Part shown: positions 8,129-15,663 of the stretch, piece by piece | How the letters are laid out: each line of letters opens with the position of its first letter | Position numbering within the stretch: the first letter of the stretch is position 1 | From: CBFIHN01 sp965662575 | GTDB taxonomy: Bacteria; Pseudomonadota; Gammaproteobacteria; Francisellales; CACEW01 | Length of the DNA stretch: 18,217 bases | Assembly: GCA_965662575.1 (NCBI GenBank) | Contig: CBFIHN010000033.1 | Location: 1 to 18,217, forward strand | Reading direction: 5' to 3' | Program-made: the position numbers and the translations under genes | The notes under the pieces: generated by a model | What the model was told of the DNA's origin: nothing | Seen by the model: the letters and a program-made list of their open reading frames with translations, nothing else | Databases searched by the model: none

Positions 8129-8614
8129 ATGATTAGAAAATTAATACGTACCTTTTTACTCACTGAGCTACTCTCTGGGCTCAAAGTCACCTGGAAGCAT
8201 TTTTTTAAAAAGAAAGTAACCGTACAATATCCAGATGAAAAAACGCCACAATCACCGCGTTTTCGTGGCCTGCATGCCCTGCGCCGCTATAGCAATGGTG
8301 AAGAACGTTGTATCTCTTGCAAGTTGTGTGAAGCCGTCTGTCCCGCCTTGGCGATTACCATTGAAGCAGAACCCCGCAAAGAGGATGGTCAACGTCGCAC
8401 CACACGCTATGAAATTGATTTATTTAAATGTATCTTTTGTGGTTTTTGTGAAGAATCCTGCCCAGTTGATTCCATCGTTGAAACACGGGCGTTTGAATAT
8501 CACTTTGAGAATCGCGGTGAGAATATTATGACCAAGGCAAAGCTGTTGGACATTGGCCAACAGTTTGAAGCTGAACTTCATTCTGATTTATCTGCTGATG
8601 CGGTTTATAGGTAA
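8129..8614 (+). CDS. nuoI: NADH-quinone oxidoreductase subunit I
   Basis: 23-kDa-type subunit with two 4Fe-4S clusters (N6a and N6b) that carry electrons from NuoG to NuoB. The 161-residue protein has two ferredoxin repeats: Cys61, Cys64, Cys67 and Cys71 (CISCKLCEAVCP), and Cys101, Cys104, Cys107 and Cys111 (CIFCGFCEESCP). The last Cys of each repeat ligates the other cluster, as usual for 2x[4Fe-4S] ferredoxins. The N-terminal part is basic and amphipathic, as expected for membrane attachment. It lies 9 bases after nuoH and 5 bases before nuoJ. It is full length with no missing ligands. Confidence 0.97.
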   Translation: MIRKLIRTFLLTELLSGLKVTWKHFFKKKVTVQYPDEKTPQSPRFRGLHALRRYSNGEERCISCKLCEAVCPALAITIEAEPRKEDGQRRTTRYEIDLFKCIFCGFCEESCPVDSIVETRAFEYHFENRGENIMTKAKLLDIGQQFEAELHSDLSADAVYR

Positions 8615-8619
8615 GAATC

Positions 8620-9231
8620 ATGCTAACTCAACATATTTTATTTCTCATTTTTGCTGCAATAACAGTCTGTGCTGCTTTTGGTGTGATCACCGCACGTAAC
8701 CCGGTTCGCGCTGTCTTATTTTTAGTCCTTGCCTTTTTGGCCTCTGCAGTGATTTGGTTACTATTACAAGCCGAATTTCTGGCACTTGCCTTGGTTGTCG
8801 TTTATGTCGGTGCGGTAATGGTCTTGTTTCTATTTGTCATTATGATGCTGAATGCCAATCGTGAAGAACAACGCGCTGATAGCTTTGTTCGTTATTGGCC
8901 ACTGGCAGCGATTATCGGCTTATTAATGATGATTATGCTCGCCTGGGTTGTCGGCCCTGAACATTTTGGTTTAGCACAAATCAAAGAACCAGCGCCCGCT
9001 CCTGCTGATTACAGCAACATCAAGGTCTTAGGTGCCGCCCTATTTACTCACTATGTCTATCCATTTATTTTAGCCGCCGTGTTGCTACTTGCTGCCATGA
9101 TTTGTGCCATCACACTCACCCATCGTGGCAAGCGCCCCAGCACCAAGGCACAAATTCCATCTCGACAAATTGCAACGCGTCCACAAGATCGTCTGCGTGT
9201 CGTGAAAATGCCTAGCGAGGAGCGCCACTAA
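8620..9231 (+). CDS. nuoJ: NADH-quinone oxidoreductase subunit J
   Basis: ND6-type membrane subunit of complex I, contributing to the central hydrophilic axis. The 203-residue protein shows five hydrophobic segments. The third holds EFLALALVVVYVGAVMVLFL, with the conserved Glu and the VVYVGAVMVLFLF signature of the family. The last about 35 residues form a basic, hydrophilic tail (KRPSTKAQ onward), at the longer end for NuoJ. ATG 8620 follows the nuoI stop by 5 bases with TAGGTAAG upstream. The TAA stop shares one base with the nuoK start. Confidence 0.95.
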   Translation: MLTQHILFLIFAAITVCAAFGVITARNPVRAVLFLVLAFLASAVIWLLLQAEFLALALVVVYVGAVMVLFLFVIMMLNANREEQRADSFVRYWPLAAIIGLLMMIMLAWVVGPEHFGLAQIKEPAPAPADYSNIKVLGAALFTHYVYPFILAAVLLLAAMICAITLTHRGKRPSTKAQIPSRQIATRPQDRLRVVKMPSEERH

Positions 9232-9551
9232 TGGGTTTTACCAATATGATTCCTTTATCCGATTTTTTGATTCTCGGTGCCATTTTATTTGGCCTCAGTA
9301 TTATCGGTATTATCCTCAATCGTAAAAACTTAATTGTACTACTCATGTCGATCGAGTTGATGCTATTGGCAGTCAATACTAATTTCGTTGCTTTTTCACA
9401 TTATTTGAATGCGGTTTCCGGCGAAATTTTCGTTTTCTTCATTTTAACCGTTGCTGCCGCTGAAGCAGCCATTGGTCTCGCTATTTTGGTGGTATTATTC
9501 CGCAACCAAAAAGGCATTGACCTCGACAGCATGAACACTTTAAAGGGGTAA
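9231..9551 (+). CDS. nuoK: NADH-quinone oxidoreductase subunit K
   Basis: ND4L-type membrane subunit of complex I. The 106-residue protein has three transmembrane segments with the conserved buried glutamates, seen in SIELMLLAVN (segment 2) and in the AAAEAAIGLAI region (segment 3). Both are part of the proton-transfer axis. ATG 9231 overlaps the nuoJ stop by one base and has GAGGAG at 9217-9222, a strong site with 8-base spacing. An alternative ATG at 9246 would give the more usual 101 residues, but spacing favours 9231. nuoL follows after 3 bases. Confidence 0.95.
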   Translation: MGFTNMIPLSDFLILGAILFGLSIIGIILNRKNLIVLLMSIELMLLAVNTNFVAFSHYLNAVSGEIFVFFILTVAAAEAAIGLAILVVLFRNQKGIDLDSMNTLKG

Positions 9552-9554
9552 ACT

Positions 9555-11522
9555 GTGGCACACTTAGAACCCATATTACTGATTATTTTACTAACCCCCT
9601 TAGTCGGCGGCCTCATTGCTGGTGTCTTTGGCAAGCAAATTGGCCGTGCCGGAGCACACTGGGTAACCAGCGTTTTAGTGGCTGTCTCTCTGGCGCTATC
9701 CATTTATCTATTCTGTGGCTTTGTCTTTGGTGGCGGCAAATCCACACAAATGACTTTATTTACCTGGGCGCTGGTTGATCATTTACAGTTTAACATTGGT
9801 TTTTTAGTCGATCGCCTCACCGTTTTTATGCTGATTGTGGTTAATTTTGTCTCATTTCTCGTGCATATCTACTCCATTGGTTATATGGCTGATGATGATG
9901 GCTATCAACGTTTCTTCAGCTATATATCCTCATTCACTTTCGCGATGTTATCGCTAGTGATGGCAGATAATTTCCTCCTACTATTCTTTGGTTGGGAAGG
10001 TGTCGGGCTGGTCTCATATCTACTCATTGGTTTCTGGTTCAAACGTGAAAAATCTAACTTCTATGCACTCAAAGCCTTTATTGCCAACCGAGTAGGTGAT
10101 TTAGGATTTTTGCTTGGCATTGCCGCCGTACTCATGTACTTCGGTAGCTTAAACTACTTAGATGTTTTTAAGGCGGTGCCAAGTTTAGCCGCTAATGCAC
10201 CCATGATGCATATCTTTGGTGATGTGCACTGGCATGTGATTAGCGTTATTTGTATCTTGCTGTTTGTTGGTGCAATCGGTAAATCTGCACAAATCCCCTT
10301 GCATGTATGGCTTGAGGGCTCAATGGAAGGCCCCACACCCATCTCGGCATTGATTCACGCCGCGACCATGGTCACCGCTGGGGTCTTTATGGTTGCGCGG
10401 TTATCGCCGATGTTTGAATTCTCAACAGCGGCGTTAAGTACCGTCTTAGTCATTGGTGCCGCCACGTGTTTCTTGATGGGAATTCTCGGTATTGTACAAA
10501 ATGATATTAAACGGGTAATTGCCTACTCAACGTTATCACAATTGGGTTATATGGTGGCCGCGCAAGGGGCGTCTGCTTTCTCAATTGGCATGTTCCACCT
10601 CATGTCTCACGCCGCCTTTAAAGCCCTGCTATTCTTGGCGGCAGGTTCGGTGATTGTTGGCATGCATCACGAACAAGATATCCGCAAAATGGGTGGTCTC
10701 GCCAAACGGATGCCAATCACTTATGTCTGTATGCTATTTGGCGCATTAGCACTGGCCGCTATTCCACCGTTTTCAGGGTTTTTCTCTAAGGACTTGATTA
10801 TCGAAGCGGTACAAGCATCGACCATTCCAGGGCATAGCATTGCCAGCTTCTTTGTTGTCGGTGGAGCCTTTGTGACCGCGGTTTATACTTTCCGCATGTT
10901 CTTTATTGTTTTCCACGGAAAATCACGCCTAAGTGATGAACACGATCGACAGATGAAAGAATCACCATTAACCATCTTAATCCCGTTAATTTGCTTGGCG
11001 ATTCCAGCCCTACTGATTGGTGTTCTATTCTTTGTGCCATCACTCAATGGTTTCTTCGGCAATGCCATTTATATTGCACCACAATATGATGTTGTTGCTA
11101 AACTACAGGCTCTTTACCACTCACCCTGGCAGTTCTTCCTCCATGGCCTACATACCCTACCCTTTTGGTTAGCCATTGCGGGCATCGCGGTGACTTTTGT
11201 ATTCTATGTACTATGCCCCGCGATTCCACAATGGATTGCAACCAAATTCCGCTGGATCCATACCTTCTTAGTCAAAAAATACTTCTTTGAGGACACCTTA
11301 GATTGGATCAGCTGTGCCTTTGCCAAAGGTATCGGTTATCTCTGCTGGGTTGTCGGTGATATCGTCATTATCGATAAAGGGGGCGTTGAAGGGAGTGCAA
11401 AAACCATGCGCTTATTGGGTCGTGTCACCCGACGCCTGCAAACCGGGTATTTATACCACTATGCCTTTGCCATGATTATTGGACTGTTAGTTTTATTAGG
11501 TTGGGTGTATTTGAACAACTAA
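9555..11522 (+). CDS. nuoL: NADH-quinone oxidoreductase subunit L
   Basis: Distal antiporter-like subunit of the membrane arm and a proton pump, with a long C-terminal lateral helix that braces NuoM and NuoN. The 655 residues fit the family. Visible signatures are FFGWEGVGLVSYLLIGFW (conserved Glu of the pump unit), KAFIANRVGDLGF (conserved Lys), GPTPISALIHAATMVTAGVF, and the discontinuous-helix region with Lys and His residues, SHAAFKALLFLAAG. The usual WLPDAM before GPTP reads WLEGSM here. The start is GTG 9555, preceded by AAAGGGG. The TAA stop at 11520-11522 is two bases before the palindromic repeat at 11525. Confidence 0.96.
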   Translation: MAHLEPILLIILLTPLVGGLIAGVFGKQIGRAGAHWVTSVLVAVSLALSIYLFCGFVFGGGKSTQMTLFTWALVDHLQFNIGFLVDRLTVFMLIVVNFVSFLVHIYSIGYMADDDGYQRFFSYISSFTFAMLSLVMADNFLLLFFGWEGVGLVSYLLIGFWFKREKSNFYALKAFIANRVGDLGFLLGIAAVLMYFGSLNYLDVFKAVPSLAANAPMMHIFGDVHWHVISVICILLFVGAIGKSAQIPLHVWLEGSMEGPTPISALIHAATMVTAGVFMVARLSPMFEFSTAALSTVLVIGAATCFLMGILGIVQNDIKRVIAYSTLSQLGYMVAAQGASAFSIGMFHLMSHAAFKALLFLAAGSVIVGMHHEQDIRKMGGLAKRMPITYVCMLFGALALAAIPPFSGFFSKDLIIEAVQASTIPGHSIASFFVVGGAFVTAVYTFRMFFIVFHGKSRLSDEHDRQMKESPLTILIPLICLAIPALLIGVLFFVPSLNGFFGNAIYIAPQYDVVAKLQALYHSPWQFFLHGLHTLPFWLAIAGIAVTFVFYVLCPAIPQWIATKFRWIHTFLVKKYFFEDTLDWISCAFAKGIGYLCWVVGDIVIIDKGGVEGSAKTMRLLGRVTRRLQTGYLYHYAFAMIIGLLVLLGWVYLNN

Positions 11523-11524
11523 GA

Positions 11525-11664
11525 GGGACTACCGCAAACTAATTTTTAGCGGCACTAGCGTCGTTGGGAAAAATGAAAACTTGCTCATTTATTAGATATA
11601 AACTCCGCCATTTTCATTTTTTTCGTTTAGCTATCATTCGCTAAAACCAGCTTGCAACAGCCCC
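11525..11664. mobile_element. Long palindromic MITE-like repeat, copy 2 (nuoL-nuoM)
   Basis: A 140-base imperfect palindrome filling most of the nuoL-nuoM gap. The left end GGGACTACCGCAAAC mirrors the right end GCTTGCAACAGCCCC. The arms also match internally (TTTTAGCG and GAAAAATGAAAA on the left against CATTTTTTTCG and CGCTAAAA on the right). They close on an unpaired stretch of about 25 bases containing CTCATTTATTAGATATAAAC. It is about 85% identical by eye to the copy at 15514 over its whole length. The core GCGGCACTAGCGTCGTT is at 11549-11565. Flanks TAAGA (11520-11524) and TTAGA (11666-11670) match at 4 of 5 bases, a degraded or doubtful target duplication. There is no coding capacity, so any movement would need a transposase in trans. 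Confidence 0.75.
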
Positions 11665-11699
11665 ATTAGATACGACTGGAAAGAGTATTAGGAAAAAAA

Positions 11700-13247
11700 A
11701 TGTTAAATCATTTATTAAGTTTATTAATTTGGTTACCGATTATTGGCGGTGTGGTTGTTTTATTCACCGACCGTCAAGGTCCGCTATCTGCTGAGGTGAC
11801 TCGCTGGGTTGCACTGATTTTTGCTGTACTGACCTTTGCCCTGAGCATGGTACTTTACACCCATTTCAACAGTGATAGCTGGCACATGCAGTTTGTTGAG
11901 AATACGCCTTGGATTCCCTTCCTCAATATTCGCTATTCGCTTGGTGTTGATGGTATCTCAACCCTATTTATTATTCTCACCACATTTACCAATATCATTA
12001 TTATCTTAAGTGCTTGGCAGCGAATCGAAGACAAAGTCGGCCAATATATGGCGATCTTTCTCATTTCTACCGGCTTAATGAATGGTGCATTTTGTGCCAC
12101 TGATGCCATTTTATTCTATGTGTTCTGGGAAGCGGGCATGATTCCAATGTACCTCGGCATTGGCGTTTGGGGTGGTCAACGTCGTGCCTATGCGTCGATC
12201 AAATTTTTCCTCTATACCTTTTTGGGGTCAATTTTTATGTTGATCGCCTTTCTATATCTGGGCCACAAAGCGGGCAGCTTCAATATCGCTGGCTTTTTAA
12301 ATCTCAGTTTAAACAAAAACGAACAAGACTTAATTTTCCTCGCATTCTTAGCGGCTTTTGCAGTAAAAATTCCGATGTGGCCATTCCATACCTGGCTTCC
12401 GGATGCACACAGTGAAGCACCCTCTGGGGGTTCTGTTGTCCTAGCCGCCCTGATGCTAAAAATGGGCGCTTATGGTTTCTTGCGCTTTAGCATGCCCATC
12501 GTCCCAGGTGTTCATCAAACACTAGACTGGCTATTAATAGCTATGTCTTTGGTTGCCATTGTTTATGTTGGTTTTGCGGCAATCGTACAAAAAGATATCA
12601 AACGTTTAATTGCCTACTCTTCTGTGTCACATATGGGGTTAGTGACCCTAGGTATCTTTATGGTGTTTATGATTCTCGGTCAAGCCAATGGCCATAGTAG
12701 TGCTAGTCACGCTGATGCAATGATTGGCGTACAAGGTGCGATGTTTCAGATGATTGCCCATGCCTTCTCGTCTGGTGCGATGTTTATTGGTGCCGGTTTC
12801 TTATTCCAACGCTACGGTTCGCGCCTCATTAAAGACTATCAAGGTGTTGCTCATGCATTACCGGTTTTAGCCACGTTTATGATGTTATTTATGATGGCGA
12901 ATGTTGGCTTACCTGGCACCAGTGGATTTGTTGGTGAATTTATGATTGTCATCGCTGCATTCAAAGCTAATATCTGGCTTGCCTTAATTGCCGGCTTAAC
13001 CTTAGTCATTGCACCCGCCTATACCTTGTGGATGTATAAACGTGTTTTCTTTGGTGAGTTGCAAAACCAAGCGCTATTAGATAAACCTGATATGAATAAA
13101 ATGGAATGGTTAGTCTTCTTACTGCTAGCGATACCAACCATTGTCTTTGGAATCTATCCTGAGCCCATATTATCCATCTCTCACGCGGCTATTGCCCATT
13201 TTGTCCAACACGACCTGACTATCATTGCTCAAGGAGCTTACGCATGA
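11700..13247 (+). CDS. nuoM: NADH-quinone oxidoreductase subunit M
   Basis: Antiporter-like proton-pumping subunit of the membrane arm. The 515 residues show about 14 hydrophobic segments. Signatures are YVFWEAGMIPMYLGIGVWGG (pump Glu), YASIKFFLYTFLGS, WPFHTWLPDAHSEAPSGGSV, and DIKRLIAYSSVSHMGLV (conserved Lys and His). ATG 11700 is preceded by TTAGGAAAAAAAA (AGGA near 11690). It is the first gene after the 140-base repeat, so it cannot be translationally coupled to nuoL and relies on this modest site. The TGA stop overlaps nuoN by 4 bases (ATGA). Confidence 0.96.
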   Translation: MLNHLLSLLIWLPIIGGVVVLFTDRQGPLSAEVTRWVALIFAVLTFALSMVLYTHFNSDSWHMQFVENTPWIPFLNIRYSLGVDGISTLFIILTTFTNIIIILSAWQRIEDKVGQYMAIFLISTGLMNGAFCATDAILFYVFWEAGMIPMYLGIGVWGGQRRAYASIKFFLYTFLGSIFMLIAFLYLGHKAGSFNIAGFLNLSLNKNEQDLIFLAFLAAFAVKIPMWPFHTWLPDAHSEAPSGGSVVLAALMLKMGAYGFLRFSMPIVPGVHQTLDWLLIAMSLVAIVYVGFAAIVQKDIKRLIAYSSVSHMGLVTLGIFMVFMILGQANGHSSASHADAMIGVQGAMFQMIAHAFSSGAMFIGAGFLFQRYGSRLIKDYQGVAHALPVLATFMMLFMMANVGLPGTSGFVGEFMIVIAAFKANIWLALIAGLTLVIAPAYTLWMYKRVFFGELQNQALLDKPDMNKMEWLVFLLLAIPTIVFGIYPEPILSISHAAIAHFVQHDLTIIAQGAYA

Positions 13248-14677
13248 TCAGCCACAGCATTCATTTTACGCCTGCGATTCCTGAAATCTTTGTTTTGGTC
13301 ATGATCTGTGTGATCTTGATGGTGGATTTATTCTTAAGTAAAAGCACGCGTTGGATCACCTATTTATTAGCACAGGTCACATTGATTATTGCCGCGATCT
13401 TCAGTTTCCGCCAACTGGGCTCACCCACTGAAATCACATTCCATGGGCAGTTTGTCTTAGATCACTTAAGCGTTGTTCTCAAGTTATTTATGTATCTGAT
13501 GGTCTTTGGTGTCTTTATCTACAGCCGTGAATATAACCGCGATCGTCAATTCCTCATCGGCGAGTTTCATGTGTTAGCACTGATTTCCCTCTTGGGTGGC
13601 ATGGTTATCGCCTCAGCACATACCCTGCTATTGCTGTATCTCGGCTTAGAGCTACTGTCTCTACCCATCTATGCCATGATCTCAATGCAACCAAAGCACA
13701 GTGCCGGCGCAGAAGCCTCGATGAAATATTTTATTATGGGCGCGGTGGCCTCTGGCATCTTGCTTTATGGCATGTCTTTAATTTATGGCGCAACTGGTTC
13801 AATCGAACTGCAGACCATTATGCAACAGATTGGCACGAACTATCACAATCCTGTCTTACTATTTGGCCTAGTATTCTTCTTAGTCGCTCTTGGCTTTAAA
13901 TTTGGCGCAGCACCCTTTCATATGTGGGCGCCAGATGTTTATCAAGGCGCACCAACATCTGTGACCAGTTTTATTGCGACCATGCCAAAACTCGCTGGTT
14001 TTGCCCTGTTTATCCGTTTAATTGTTGATGGACTCCCCAGCTTACAAGCACATTGGCAAGTGATTTTAATTGCCCTGGCCGTGATTTCACTAGCGATTGG
14101 TAATTTAACCGCGTTGGTACAAACCCAAATCAAACGCCTATTTGCCTACTCCACCATTTCTCATGTTGGCTTTATATTCCTCGGCTTATCATTGGCCAAC
14201 TCACAGGGCAACAGCGCCGTGCTGTTCTATATGATTATTTACGCCATTATGTCATTGGGTGGTTTTGGTGTCATTATGCTGTTAAGCCGCGGTGGTCAAA
14301 ACATCGCGTCTATTGATGATTTAACCGGTTTGAACTCCCGTCACCCGTGGATTGCCTTTATGATGTTATTGGTCTTATTTTCAATGGCTGGCGTTCCGCC
14401 ATTGGCTGGTTTTGATGCTAAATTAGCGATCATCAAAGGGTTAGTCTCACAACAGAGTTATTACTTAGCCGGTTATGCATTGATCATGTCGGTGATTGCC
14501 GCATTCTATTACATCCGCATCGTCAAAGTGATGTATTTTGATAAACCTAAACAAAGCGAGTCTTTGAGCTTAGCTGTCGATGGTCAAGCCGCAATCACGG
14601 TTAATGGTTTGGCGTTATTGATTATTGGTATCATGCCAGCGAGTTTATTTGCCTTGTGTCAATTGGCATTTACTTAA
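13244..14677 (+). CDS. nuoN: NADH-quinone oxidoreductase subunit N
   Basis: Third antiporter-like proton pump, next to the NuoA/J/K core, and the last gene of the operon. The 477 residues include GLELLSLPIYAMISM (pump Glu), KYFIMGAVASGILLYGMSL, KFGAAPFHMWAPDVYQGAPT, QTQIKRLFAYSTISHVGF, and a late AGVPPLAGFDAKLAIIKGL. ATG 13244 overlaps the nuoM stop by 4 bases, with AAGGAG upstream, so coupling is likely. The stop is at 14675-14677. It is convergent with xthA, with only 41 bases between the stop codons; I see no convincing intrinsic terminator there. Confidence 0.96.
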   Translation: MISHSIHFTPAIPEIFVLVMICVILMVDLFLSKSTRWITYLLAQVTLIIAAIFSFRQLGSPTEITFHGQFVLDHLSVVLKLFMYLMVFGVFIYSREYNRDRQFLIGEFHVLALISLLGGMVIASAHTLLLLYLGLELLSLPIYAMISMQPKHSAGAEASMKYFIMGAVASGILLYGMSLIYGATGSIELQTIMQQIGTNYHNPVLLFGLVFFLVALGFKFGAAPFHMWAPDVYQGAPTSVTSFIATMPKLAGFALFIRLIVDGLPSLQAHWQVILIALAVISLAIGNLTALVQTQIKRLFAYSTISHVGFIFLGLSLANSQGNSAVLFYMIIYAIMSLGGFGVIMLLSRGGQNIASIDDLTGLNSRHPWIAFMMLLVLFSMAGVPPLAGFDAKLAIIKGLVSQQSYYLAGYALIMSVIAAFYYIRIVKVMYFDKPKQSESLSLAVDGQAAITVNGLALLIIGIMPASLFALCQLAFT

Positions 14678-14718
14678 GTTCAGGACTGTTGCCTCCACAC
14701 AAAACACGACCGTCTTGC

Positions 14719-15492
14719 TTATAGCGAATAATGGTAGTCAATGATCAGCGGGGCATGATCAGAAAACCACTGTTTTTTGTATACATCGACTTGCTGAACT
14801 TTATCTCTAAGGCCTGGGGTAATCACCTGGTAGTCAATCCGCCAACCCACATTATTTTCACGCGCACGACCACGATTAGACCACCAGGTGTATTGCAACG
14901 GTTCTTGGTTAATCACACGAAAAGCGTCAACAAAGCCAAATTCATCAAATAACTTATCTAACCAGGCACGTTCTTGCGGTAAGCAGCCTGAGTTTTTCTG
15001 GTTACTCTTGAAGTTTTTGATATCAATTGCTTTATGTACGATATTCCAATCACCGCAAATAATATACTCACGGCCATCATGCCGTTGCTGTTTAAGGATG
15101 TCTTCATAGAATGCCATCAATGCAAATTTCACCTCTTGGCGTACGTCACCACTAGAGCCTGAGGGTAAATACAGTGAGATAATACTGAGCTGGCCGAAAT
15201 CAAGCTGCAAATATCGACCTTCCCGATCAGCCTGCTCCCAGCCAAGCGTCGTGATAACCTGATCTGGCTGTCGCTTCGTATAAATAGCAACACCACTATA
15301 TCCTTTTTTTTCGGCATCAACAAAGAAACGATGATACCCCTGAGGTGAGAACACAGTGTCAGTTAACTGAGATTGCTGAGCTTTGGTCTCTTGAATACAA
15401 AGCACATCAATATTTTGCGTCATAAACCAATCGAAAAAACCTTTTCGCGCCGCCGCACGAATACCATTGGCATTGAAAGAGACAACCTTCAA
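14719..15492 (-). CDS. xthA: Exodeoxyribonuclease III
   Basis: DNA-repair enzyme of the exonuclease III / AP-endonuclease family. It cleaves at abasic sites and degrades 3' ends of duplex DNA. The 257-residue form carries the full catalytic set of the endonuclease/exonuclease/phosphatase fold: Asn7 in SFNANGIRA, Glu35 in IQETKAQ, Asp148 and Asn150 in CGDWNI, RIDY near the C-terminus, and Asp245-His246 in SDHAP. I chose a TTG start at 15492-15490 because GGGAGGA (15504-15498) lies exactly 5 bases before it and the protein then begins with the family N-terminus KVVSFNANG. A longer reading from TTG 15510 would place the ribosome-binding site inside the gene. Its upstream region is occupied by the repeat at 15514-15654. 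Confidence 0.93.
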   Translation of the reverse strand: MKVVSFNANGIRAAARKGFFDWFMTQNIDVLCIQETKAQQSQLTDTVFSPQGYHRFFVDAEKKGYSGVAIYTKRQPDQVITTLGWEQADREGRYLQLDFGQLSIISLYLPSGSSGDVRQEVKFALMAFYEDILKQQRHDGREYIICGDWNIVHKAIDIKNFKSNQKNSGCLPQERAWLDKLFDEFGFVDAFRVINQEPLQYTWWSNRGRARENNVGWRIDYQVITPGLRDKVQQVDVYKKQWFSDHAPLIIDYHYSL

Positions 15493-15497
15493 TATAT

Positions 15498-15504
15498 TCC
15501 TCCC
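15498..15504 (-). promoter_or_regulatory. Ribosome-binding site deciding the xthA TTG start
   Basis: On the minus strand GGGAGGA is followed by ATATA and then TTG AAG GTT. This strong Shine-Dalgarno match at ideal spacing supports TTG as the start codon of xthA. There is no ATG in a suitable place. Confidence 0.75.
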
Positions 15505-15513
15505 TGTCAATAA

Positions 15514-15654
15514 GGGACTGTTGCAAACCAGTTTCTGGCGGCACTAGCGTCGTTGAAAAAAATGAAAAACTGCTCATTTATTAGGTATAAACTCCGCTTT
15601 TTTCATTTTTTTCGTCTAGCTATTGCTCTCTATAAACCAGCTTGCAACAGCCCC
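15514..15654. mobile_element. Long palindromic MITE-like repeat, copy 3 (xthA-MFS gap)
   Basis: A 141-base imperfect palindrome with the best-preserved ends. The left GGGACTGTTGCAAACCAG mirrors the right CTTGCAACAGCCCC. Inner arms with GAAAAAAATGAAAA and TTTTTTCATTTTTTTCG also pair, leaving a loop around TCATTTATTAGGTATAAACTC. The core GCGGCACTAGCGTCGTT is at 15538-15554, in the plus orientation as in the other copies. AATAA directly flanks both ends (15509-15513 and 15655-15659), a likely 5-base target duplication, though the local AT-richness weakens this. It starts 10 bases after the MFS stop codon and ends about 22 bases before the xthA start, so it occupies the whole potential xthA promoter region. 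The termini resemble those of IS families with GGnnCTGTTGCAA ends (for example IS6-like), but the parent element is not in the window. Confidence 0.78.
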
Positions 15655-15663
15655 AATAAATAA

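Noticed and set aside
10300..10330. NuoL motif WLEGSM in place of the more common WLPDAM
   Set aside because: A local substitution at the edge of a conserved segment; the catalytic Lys/Glu positions are intact, and it may be normal in this clade.
11581..11605. Outward promoter in the loop of the long repeats (TATAAA)
   Set aside because: The TATAAA is preserved in both long copies, but upstream hexamers at 16-18 bases match -35 poorly on either strand.
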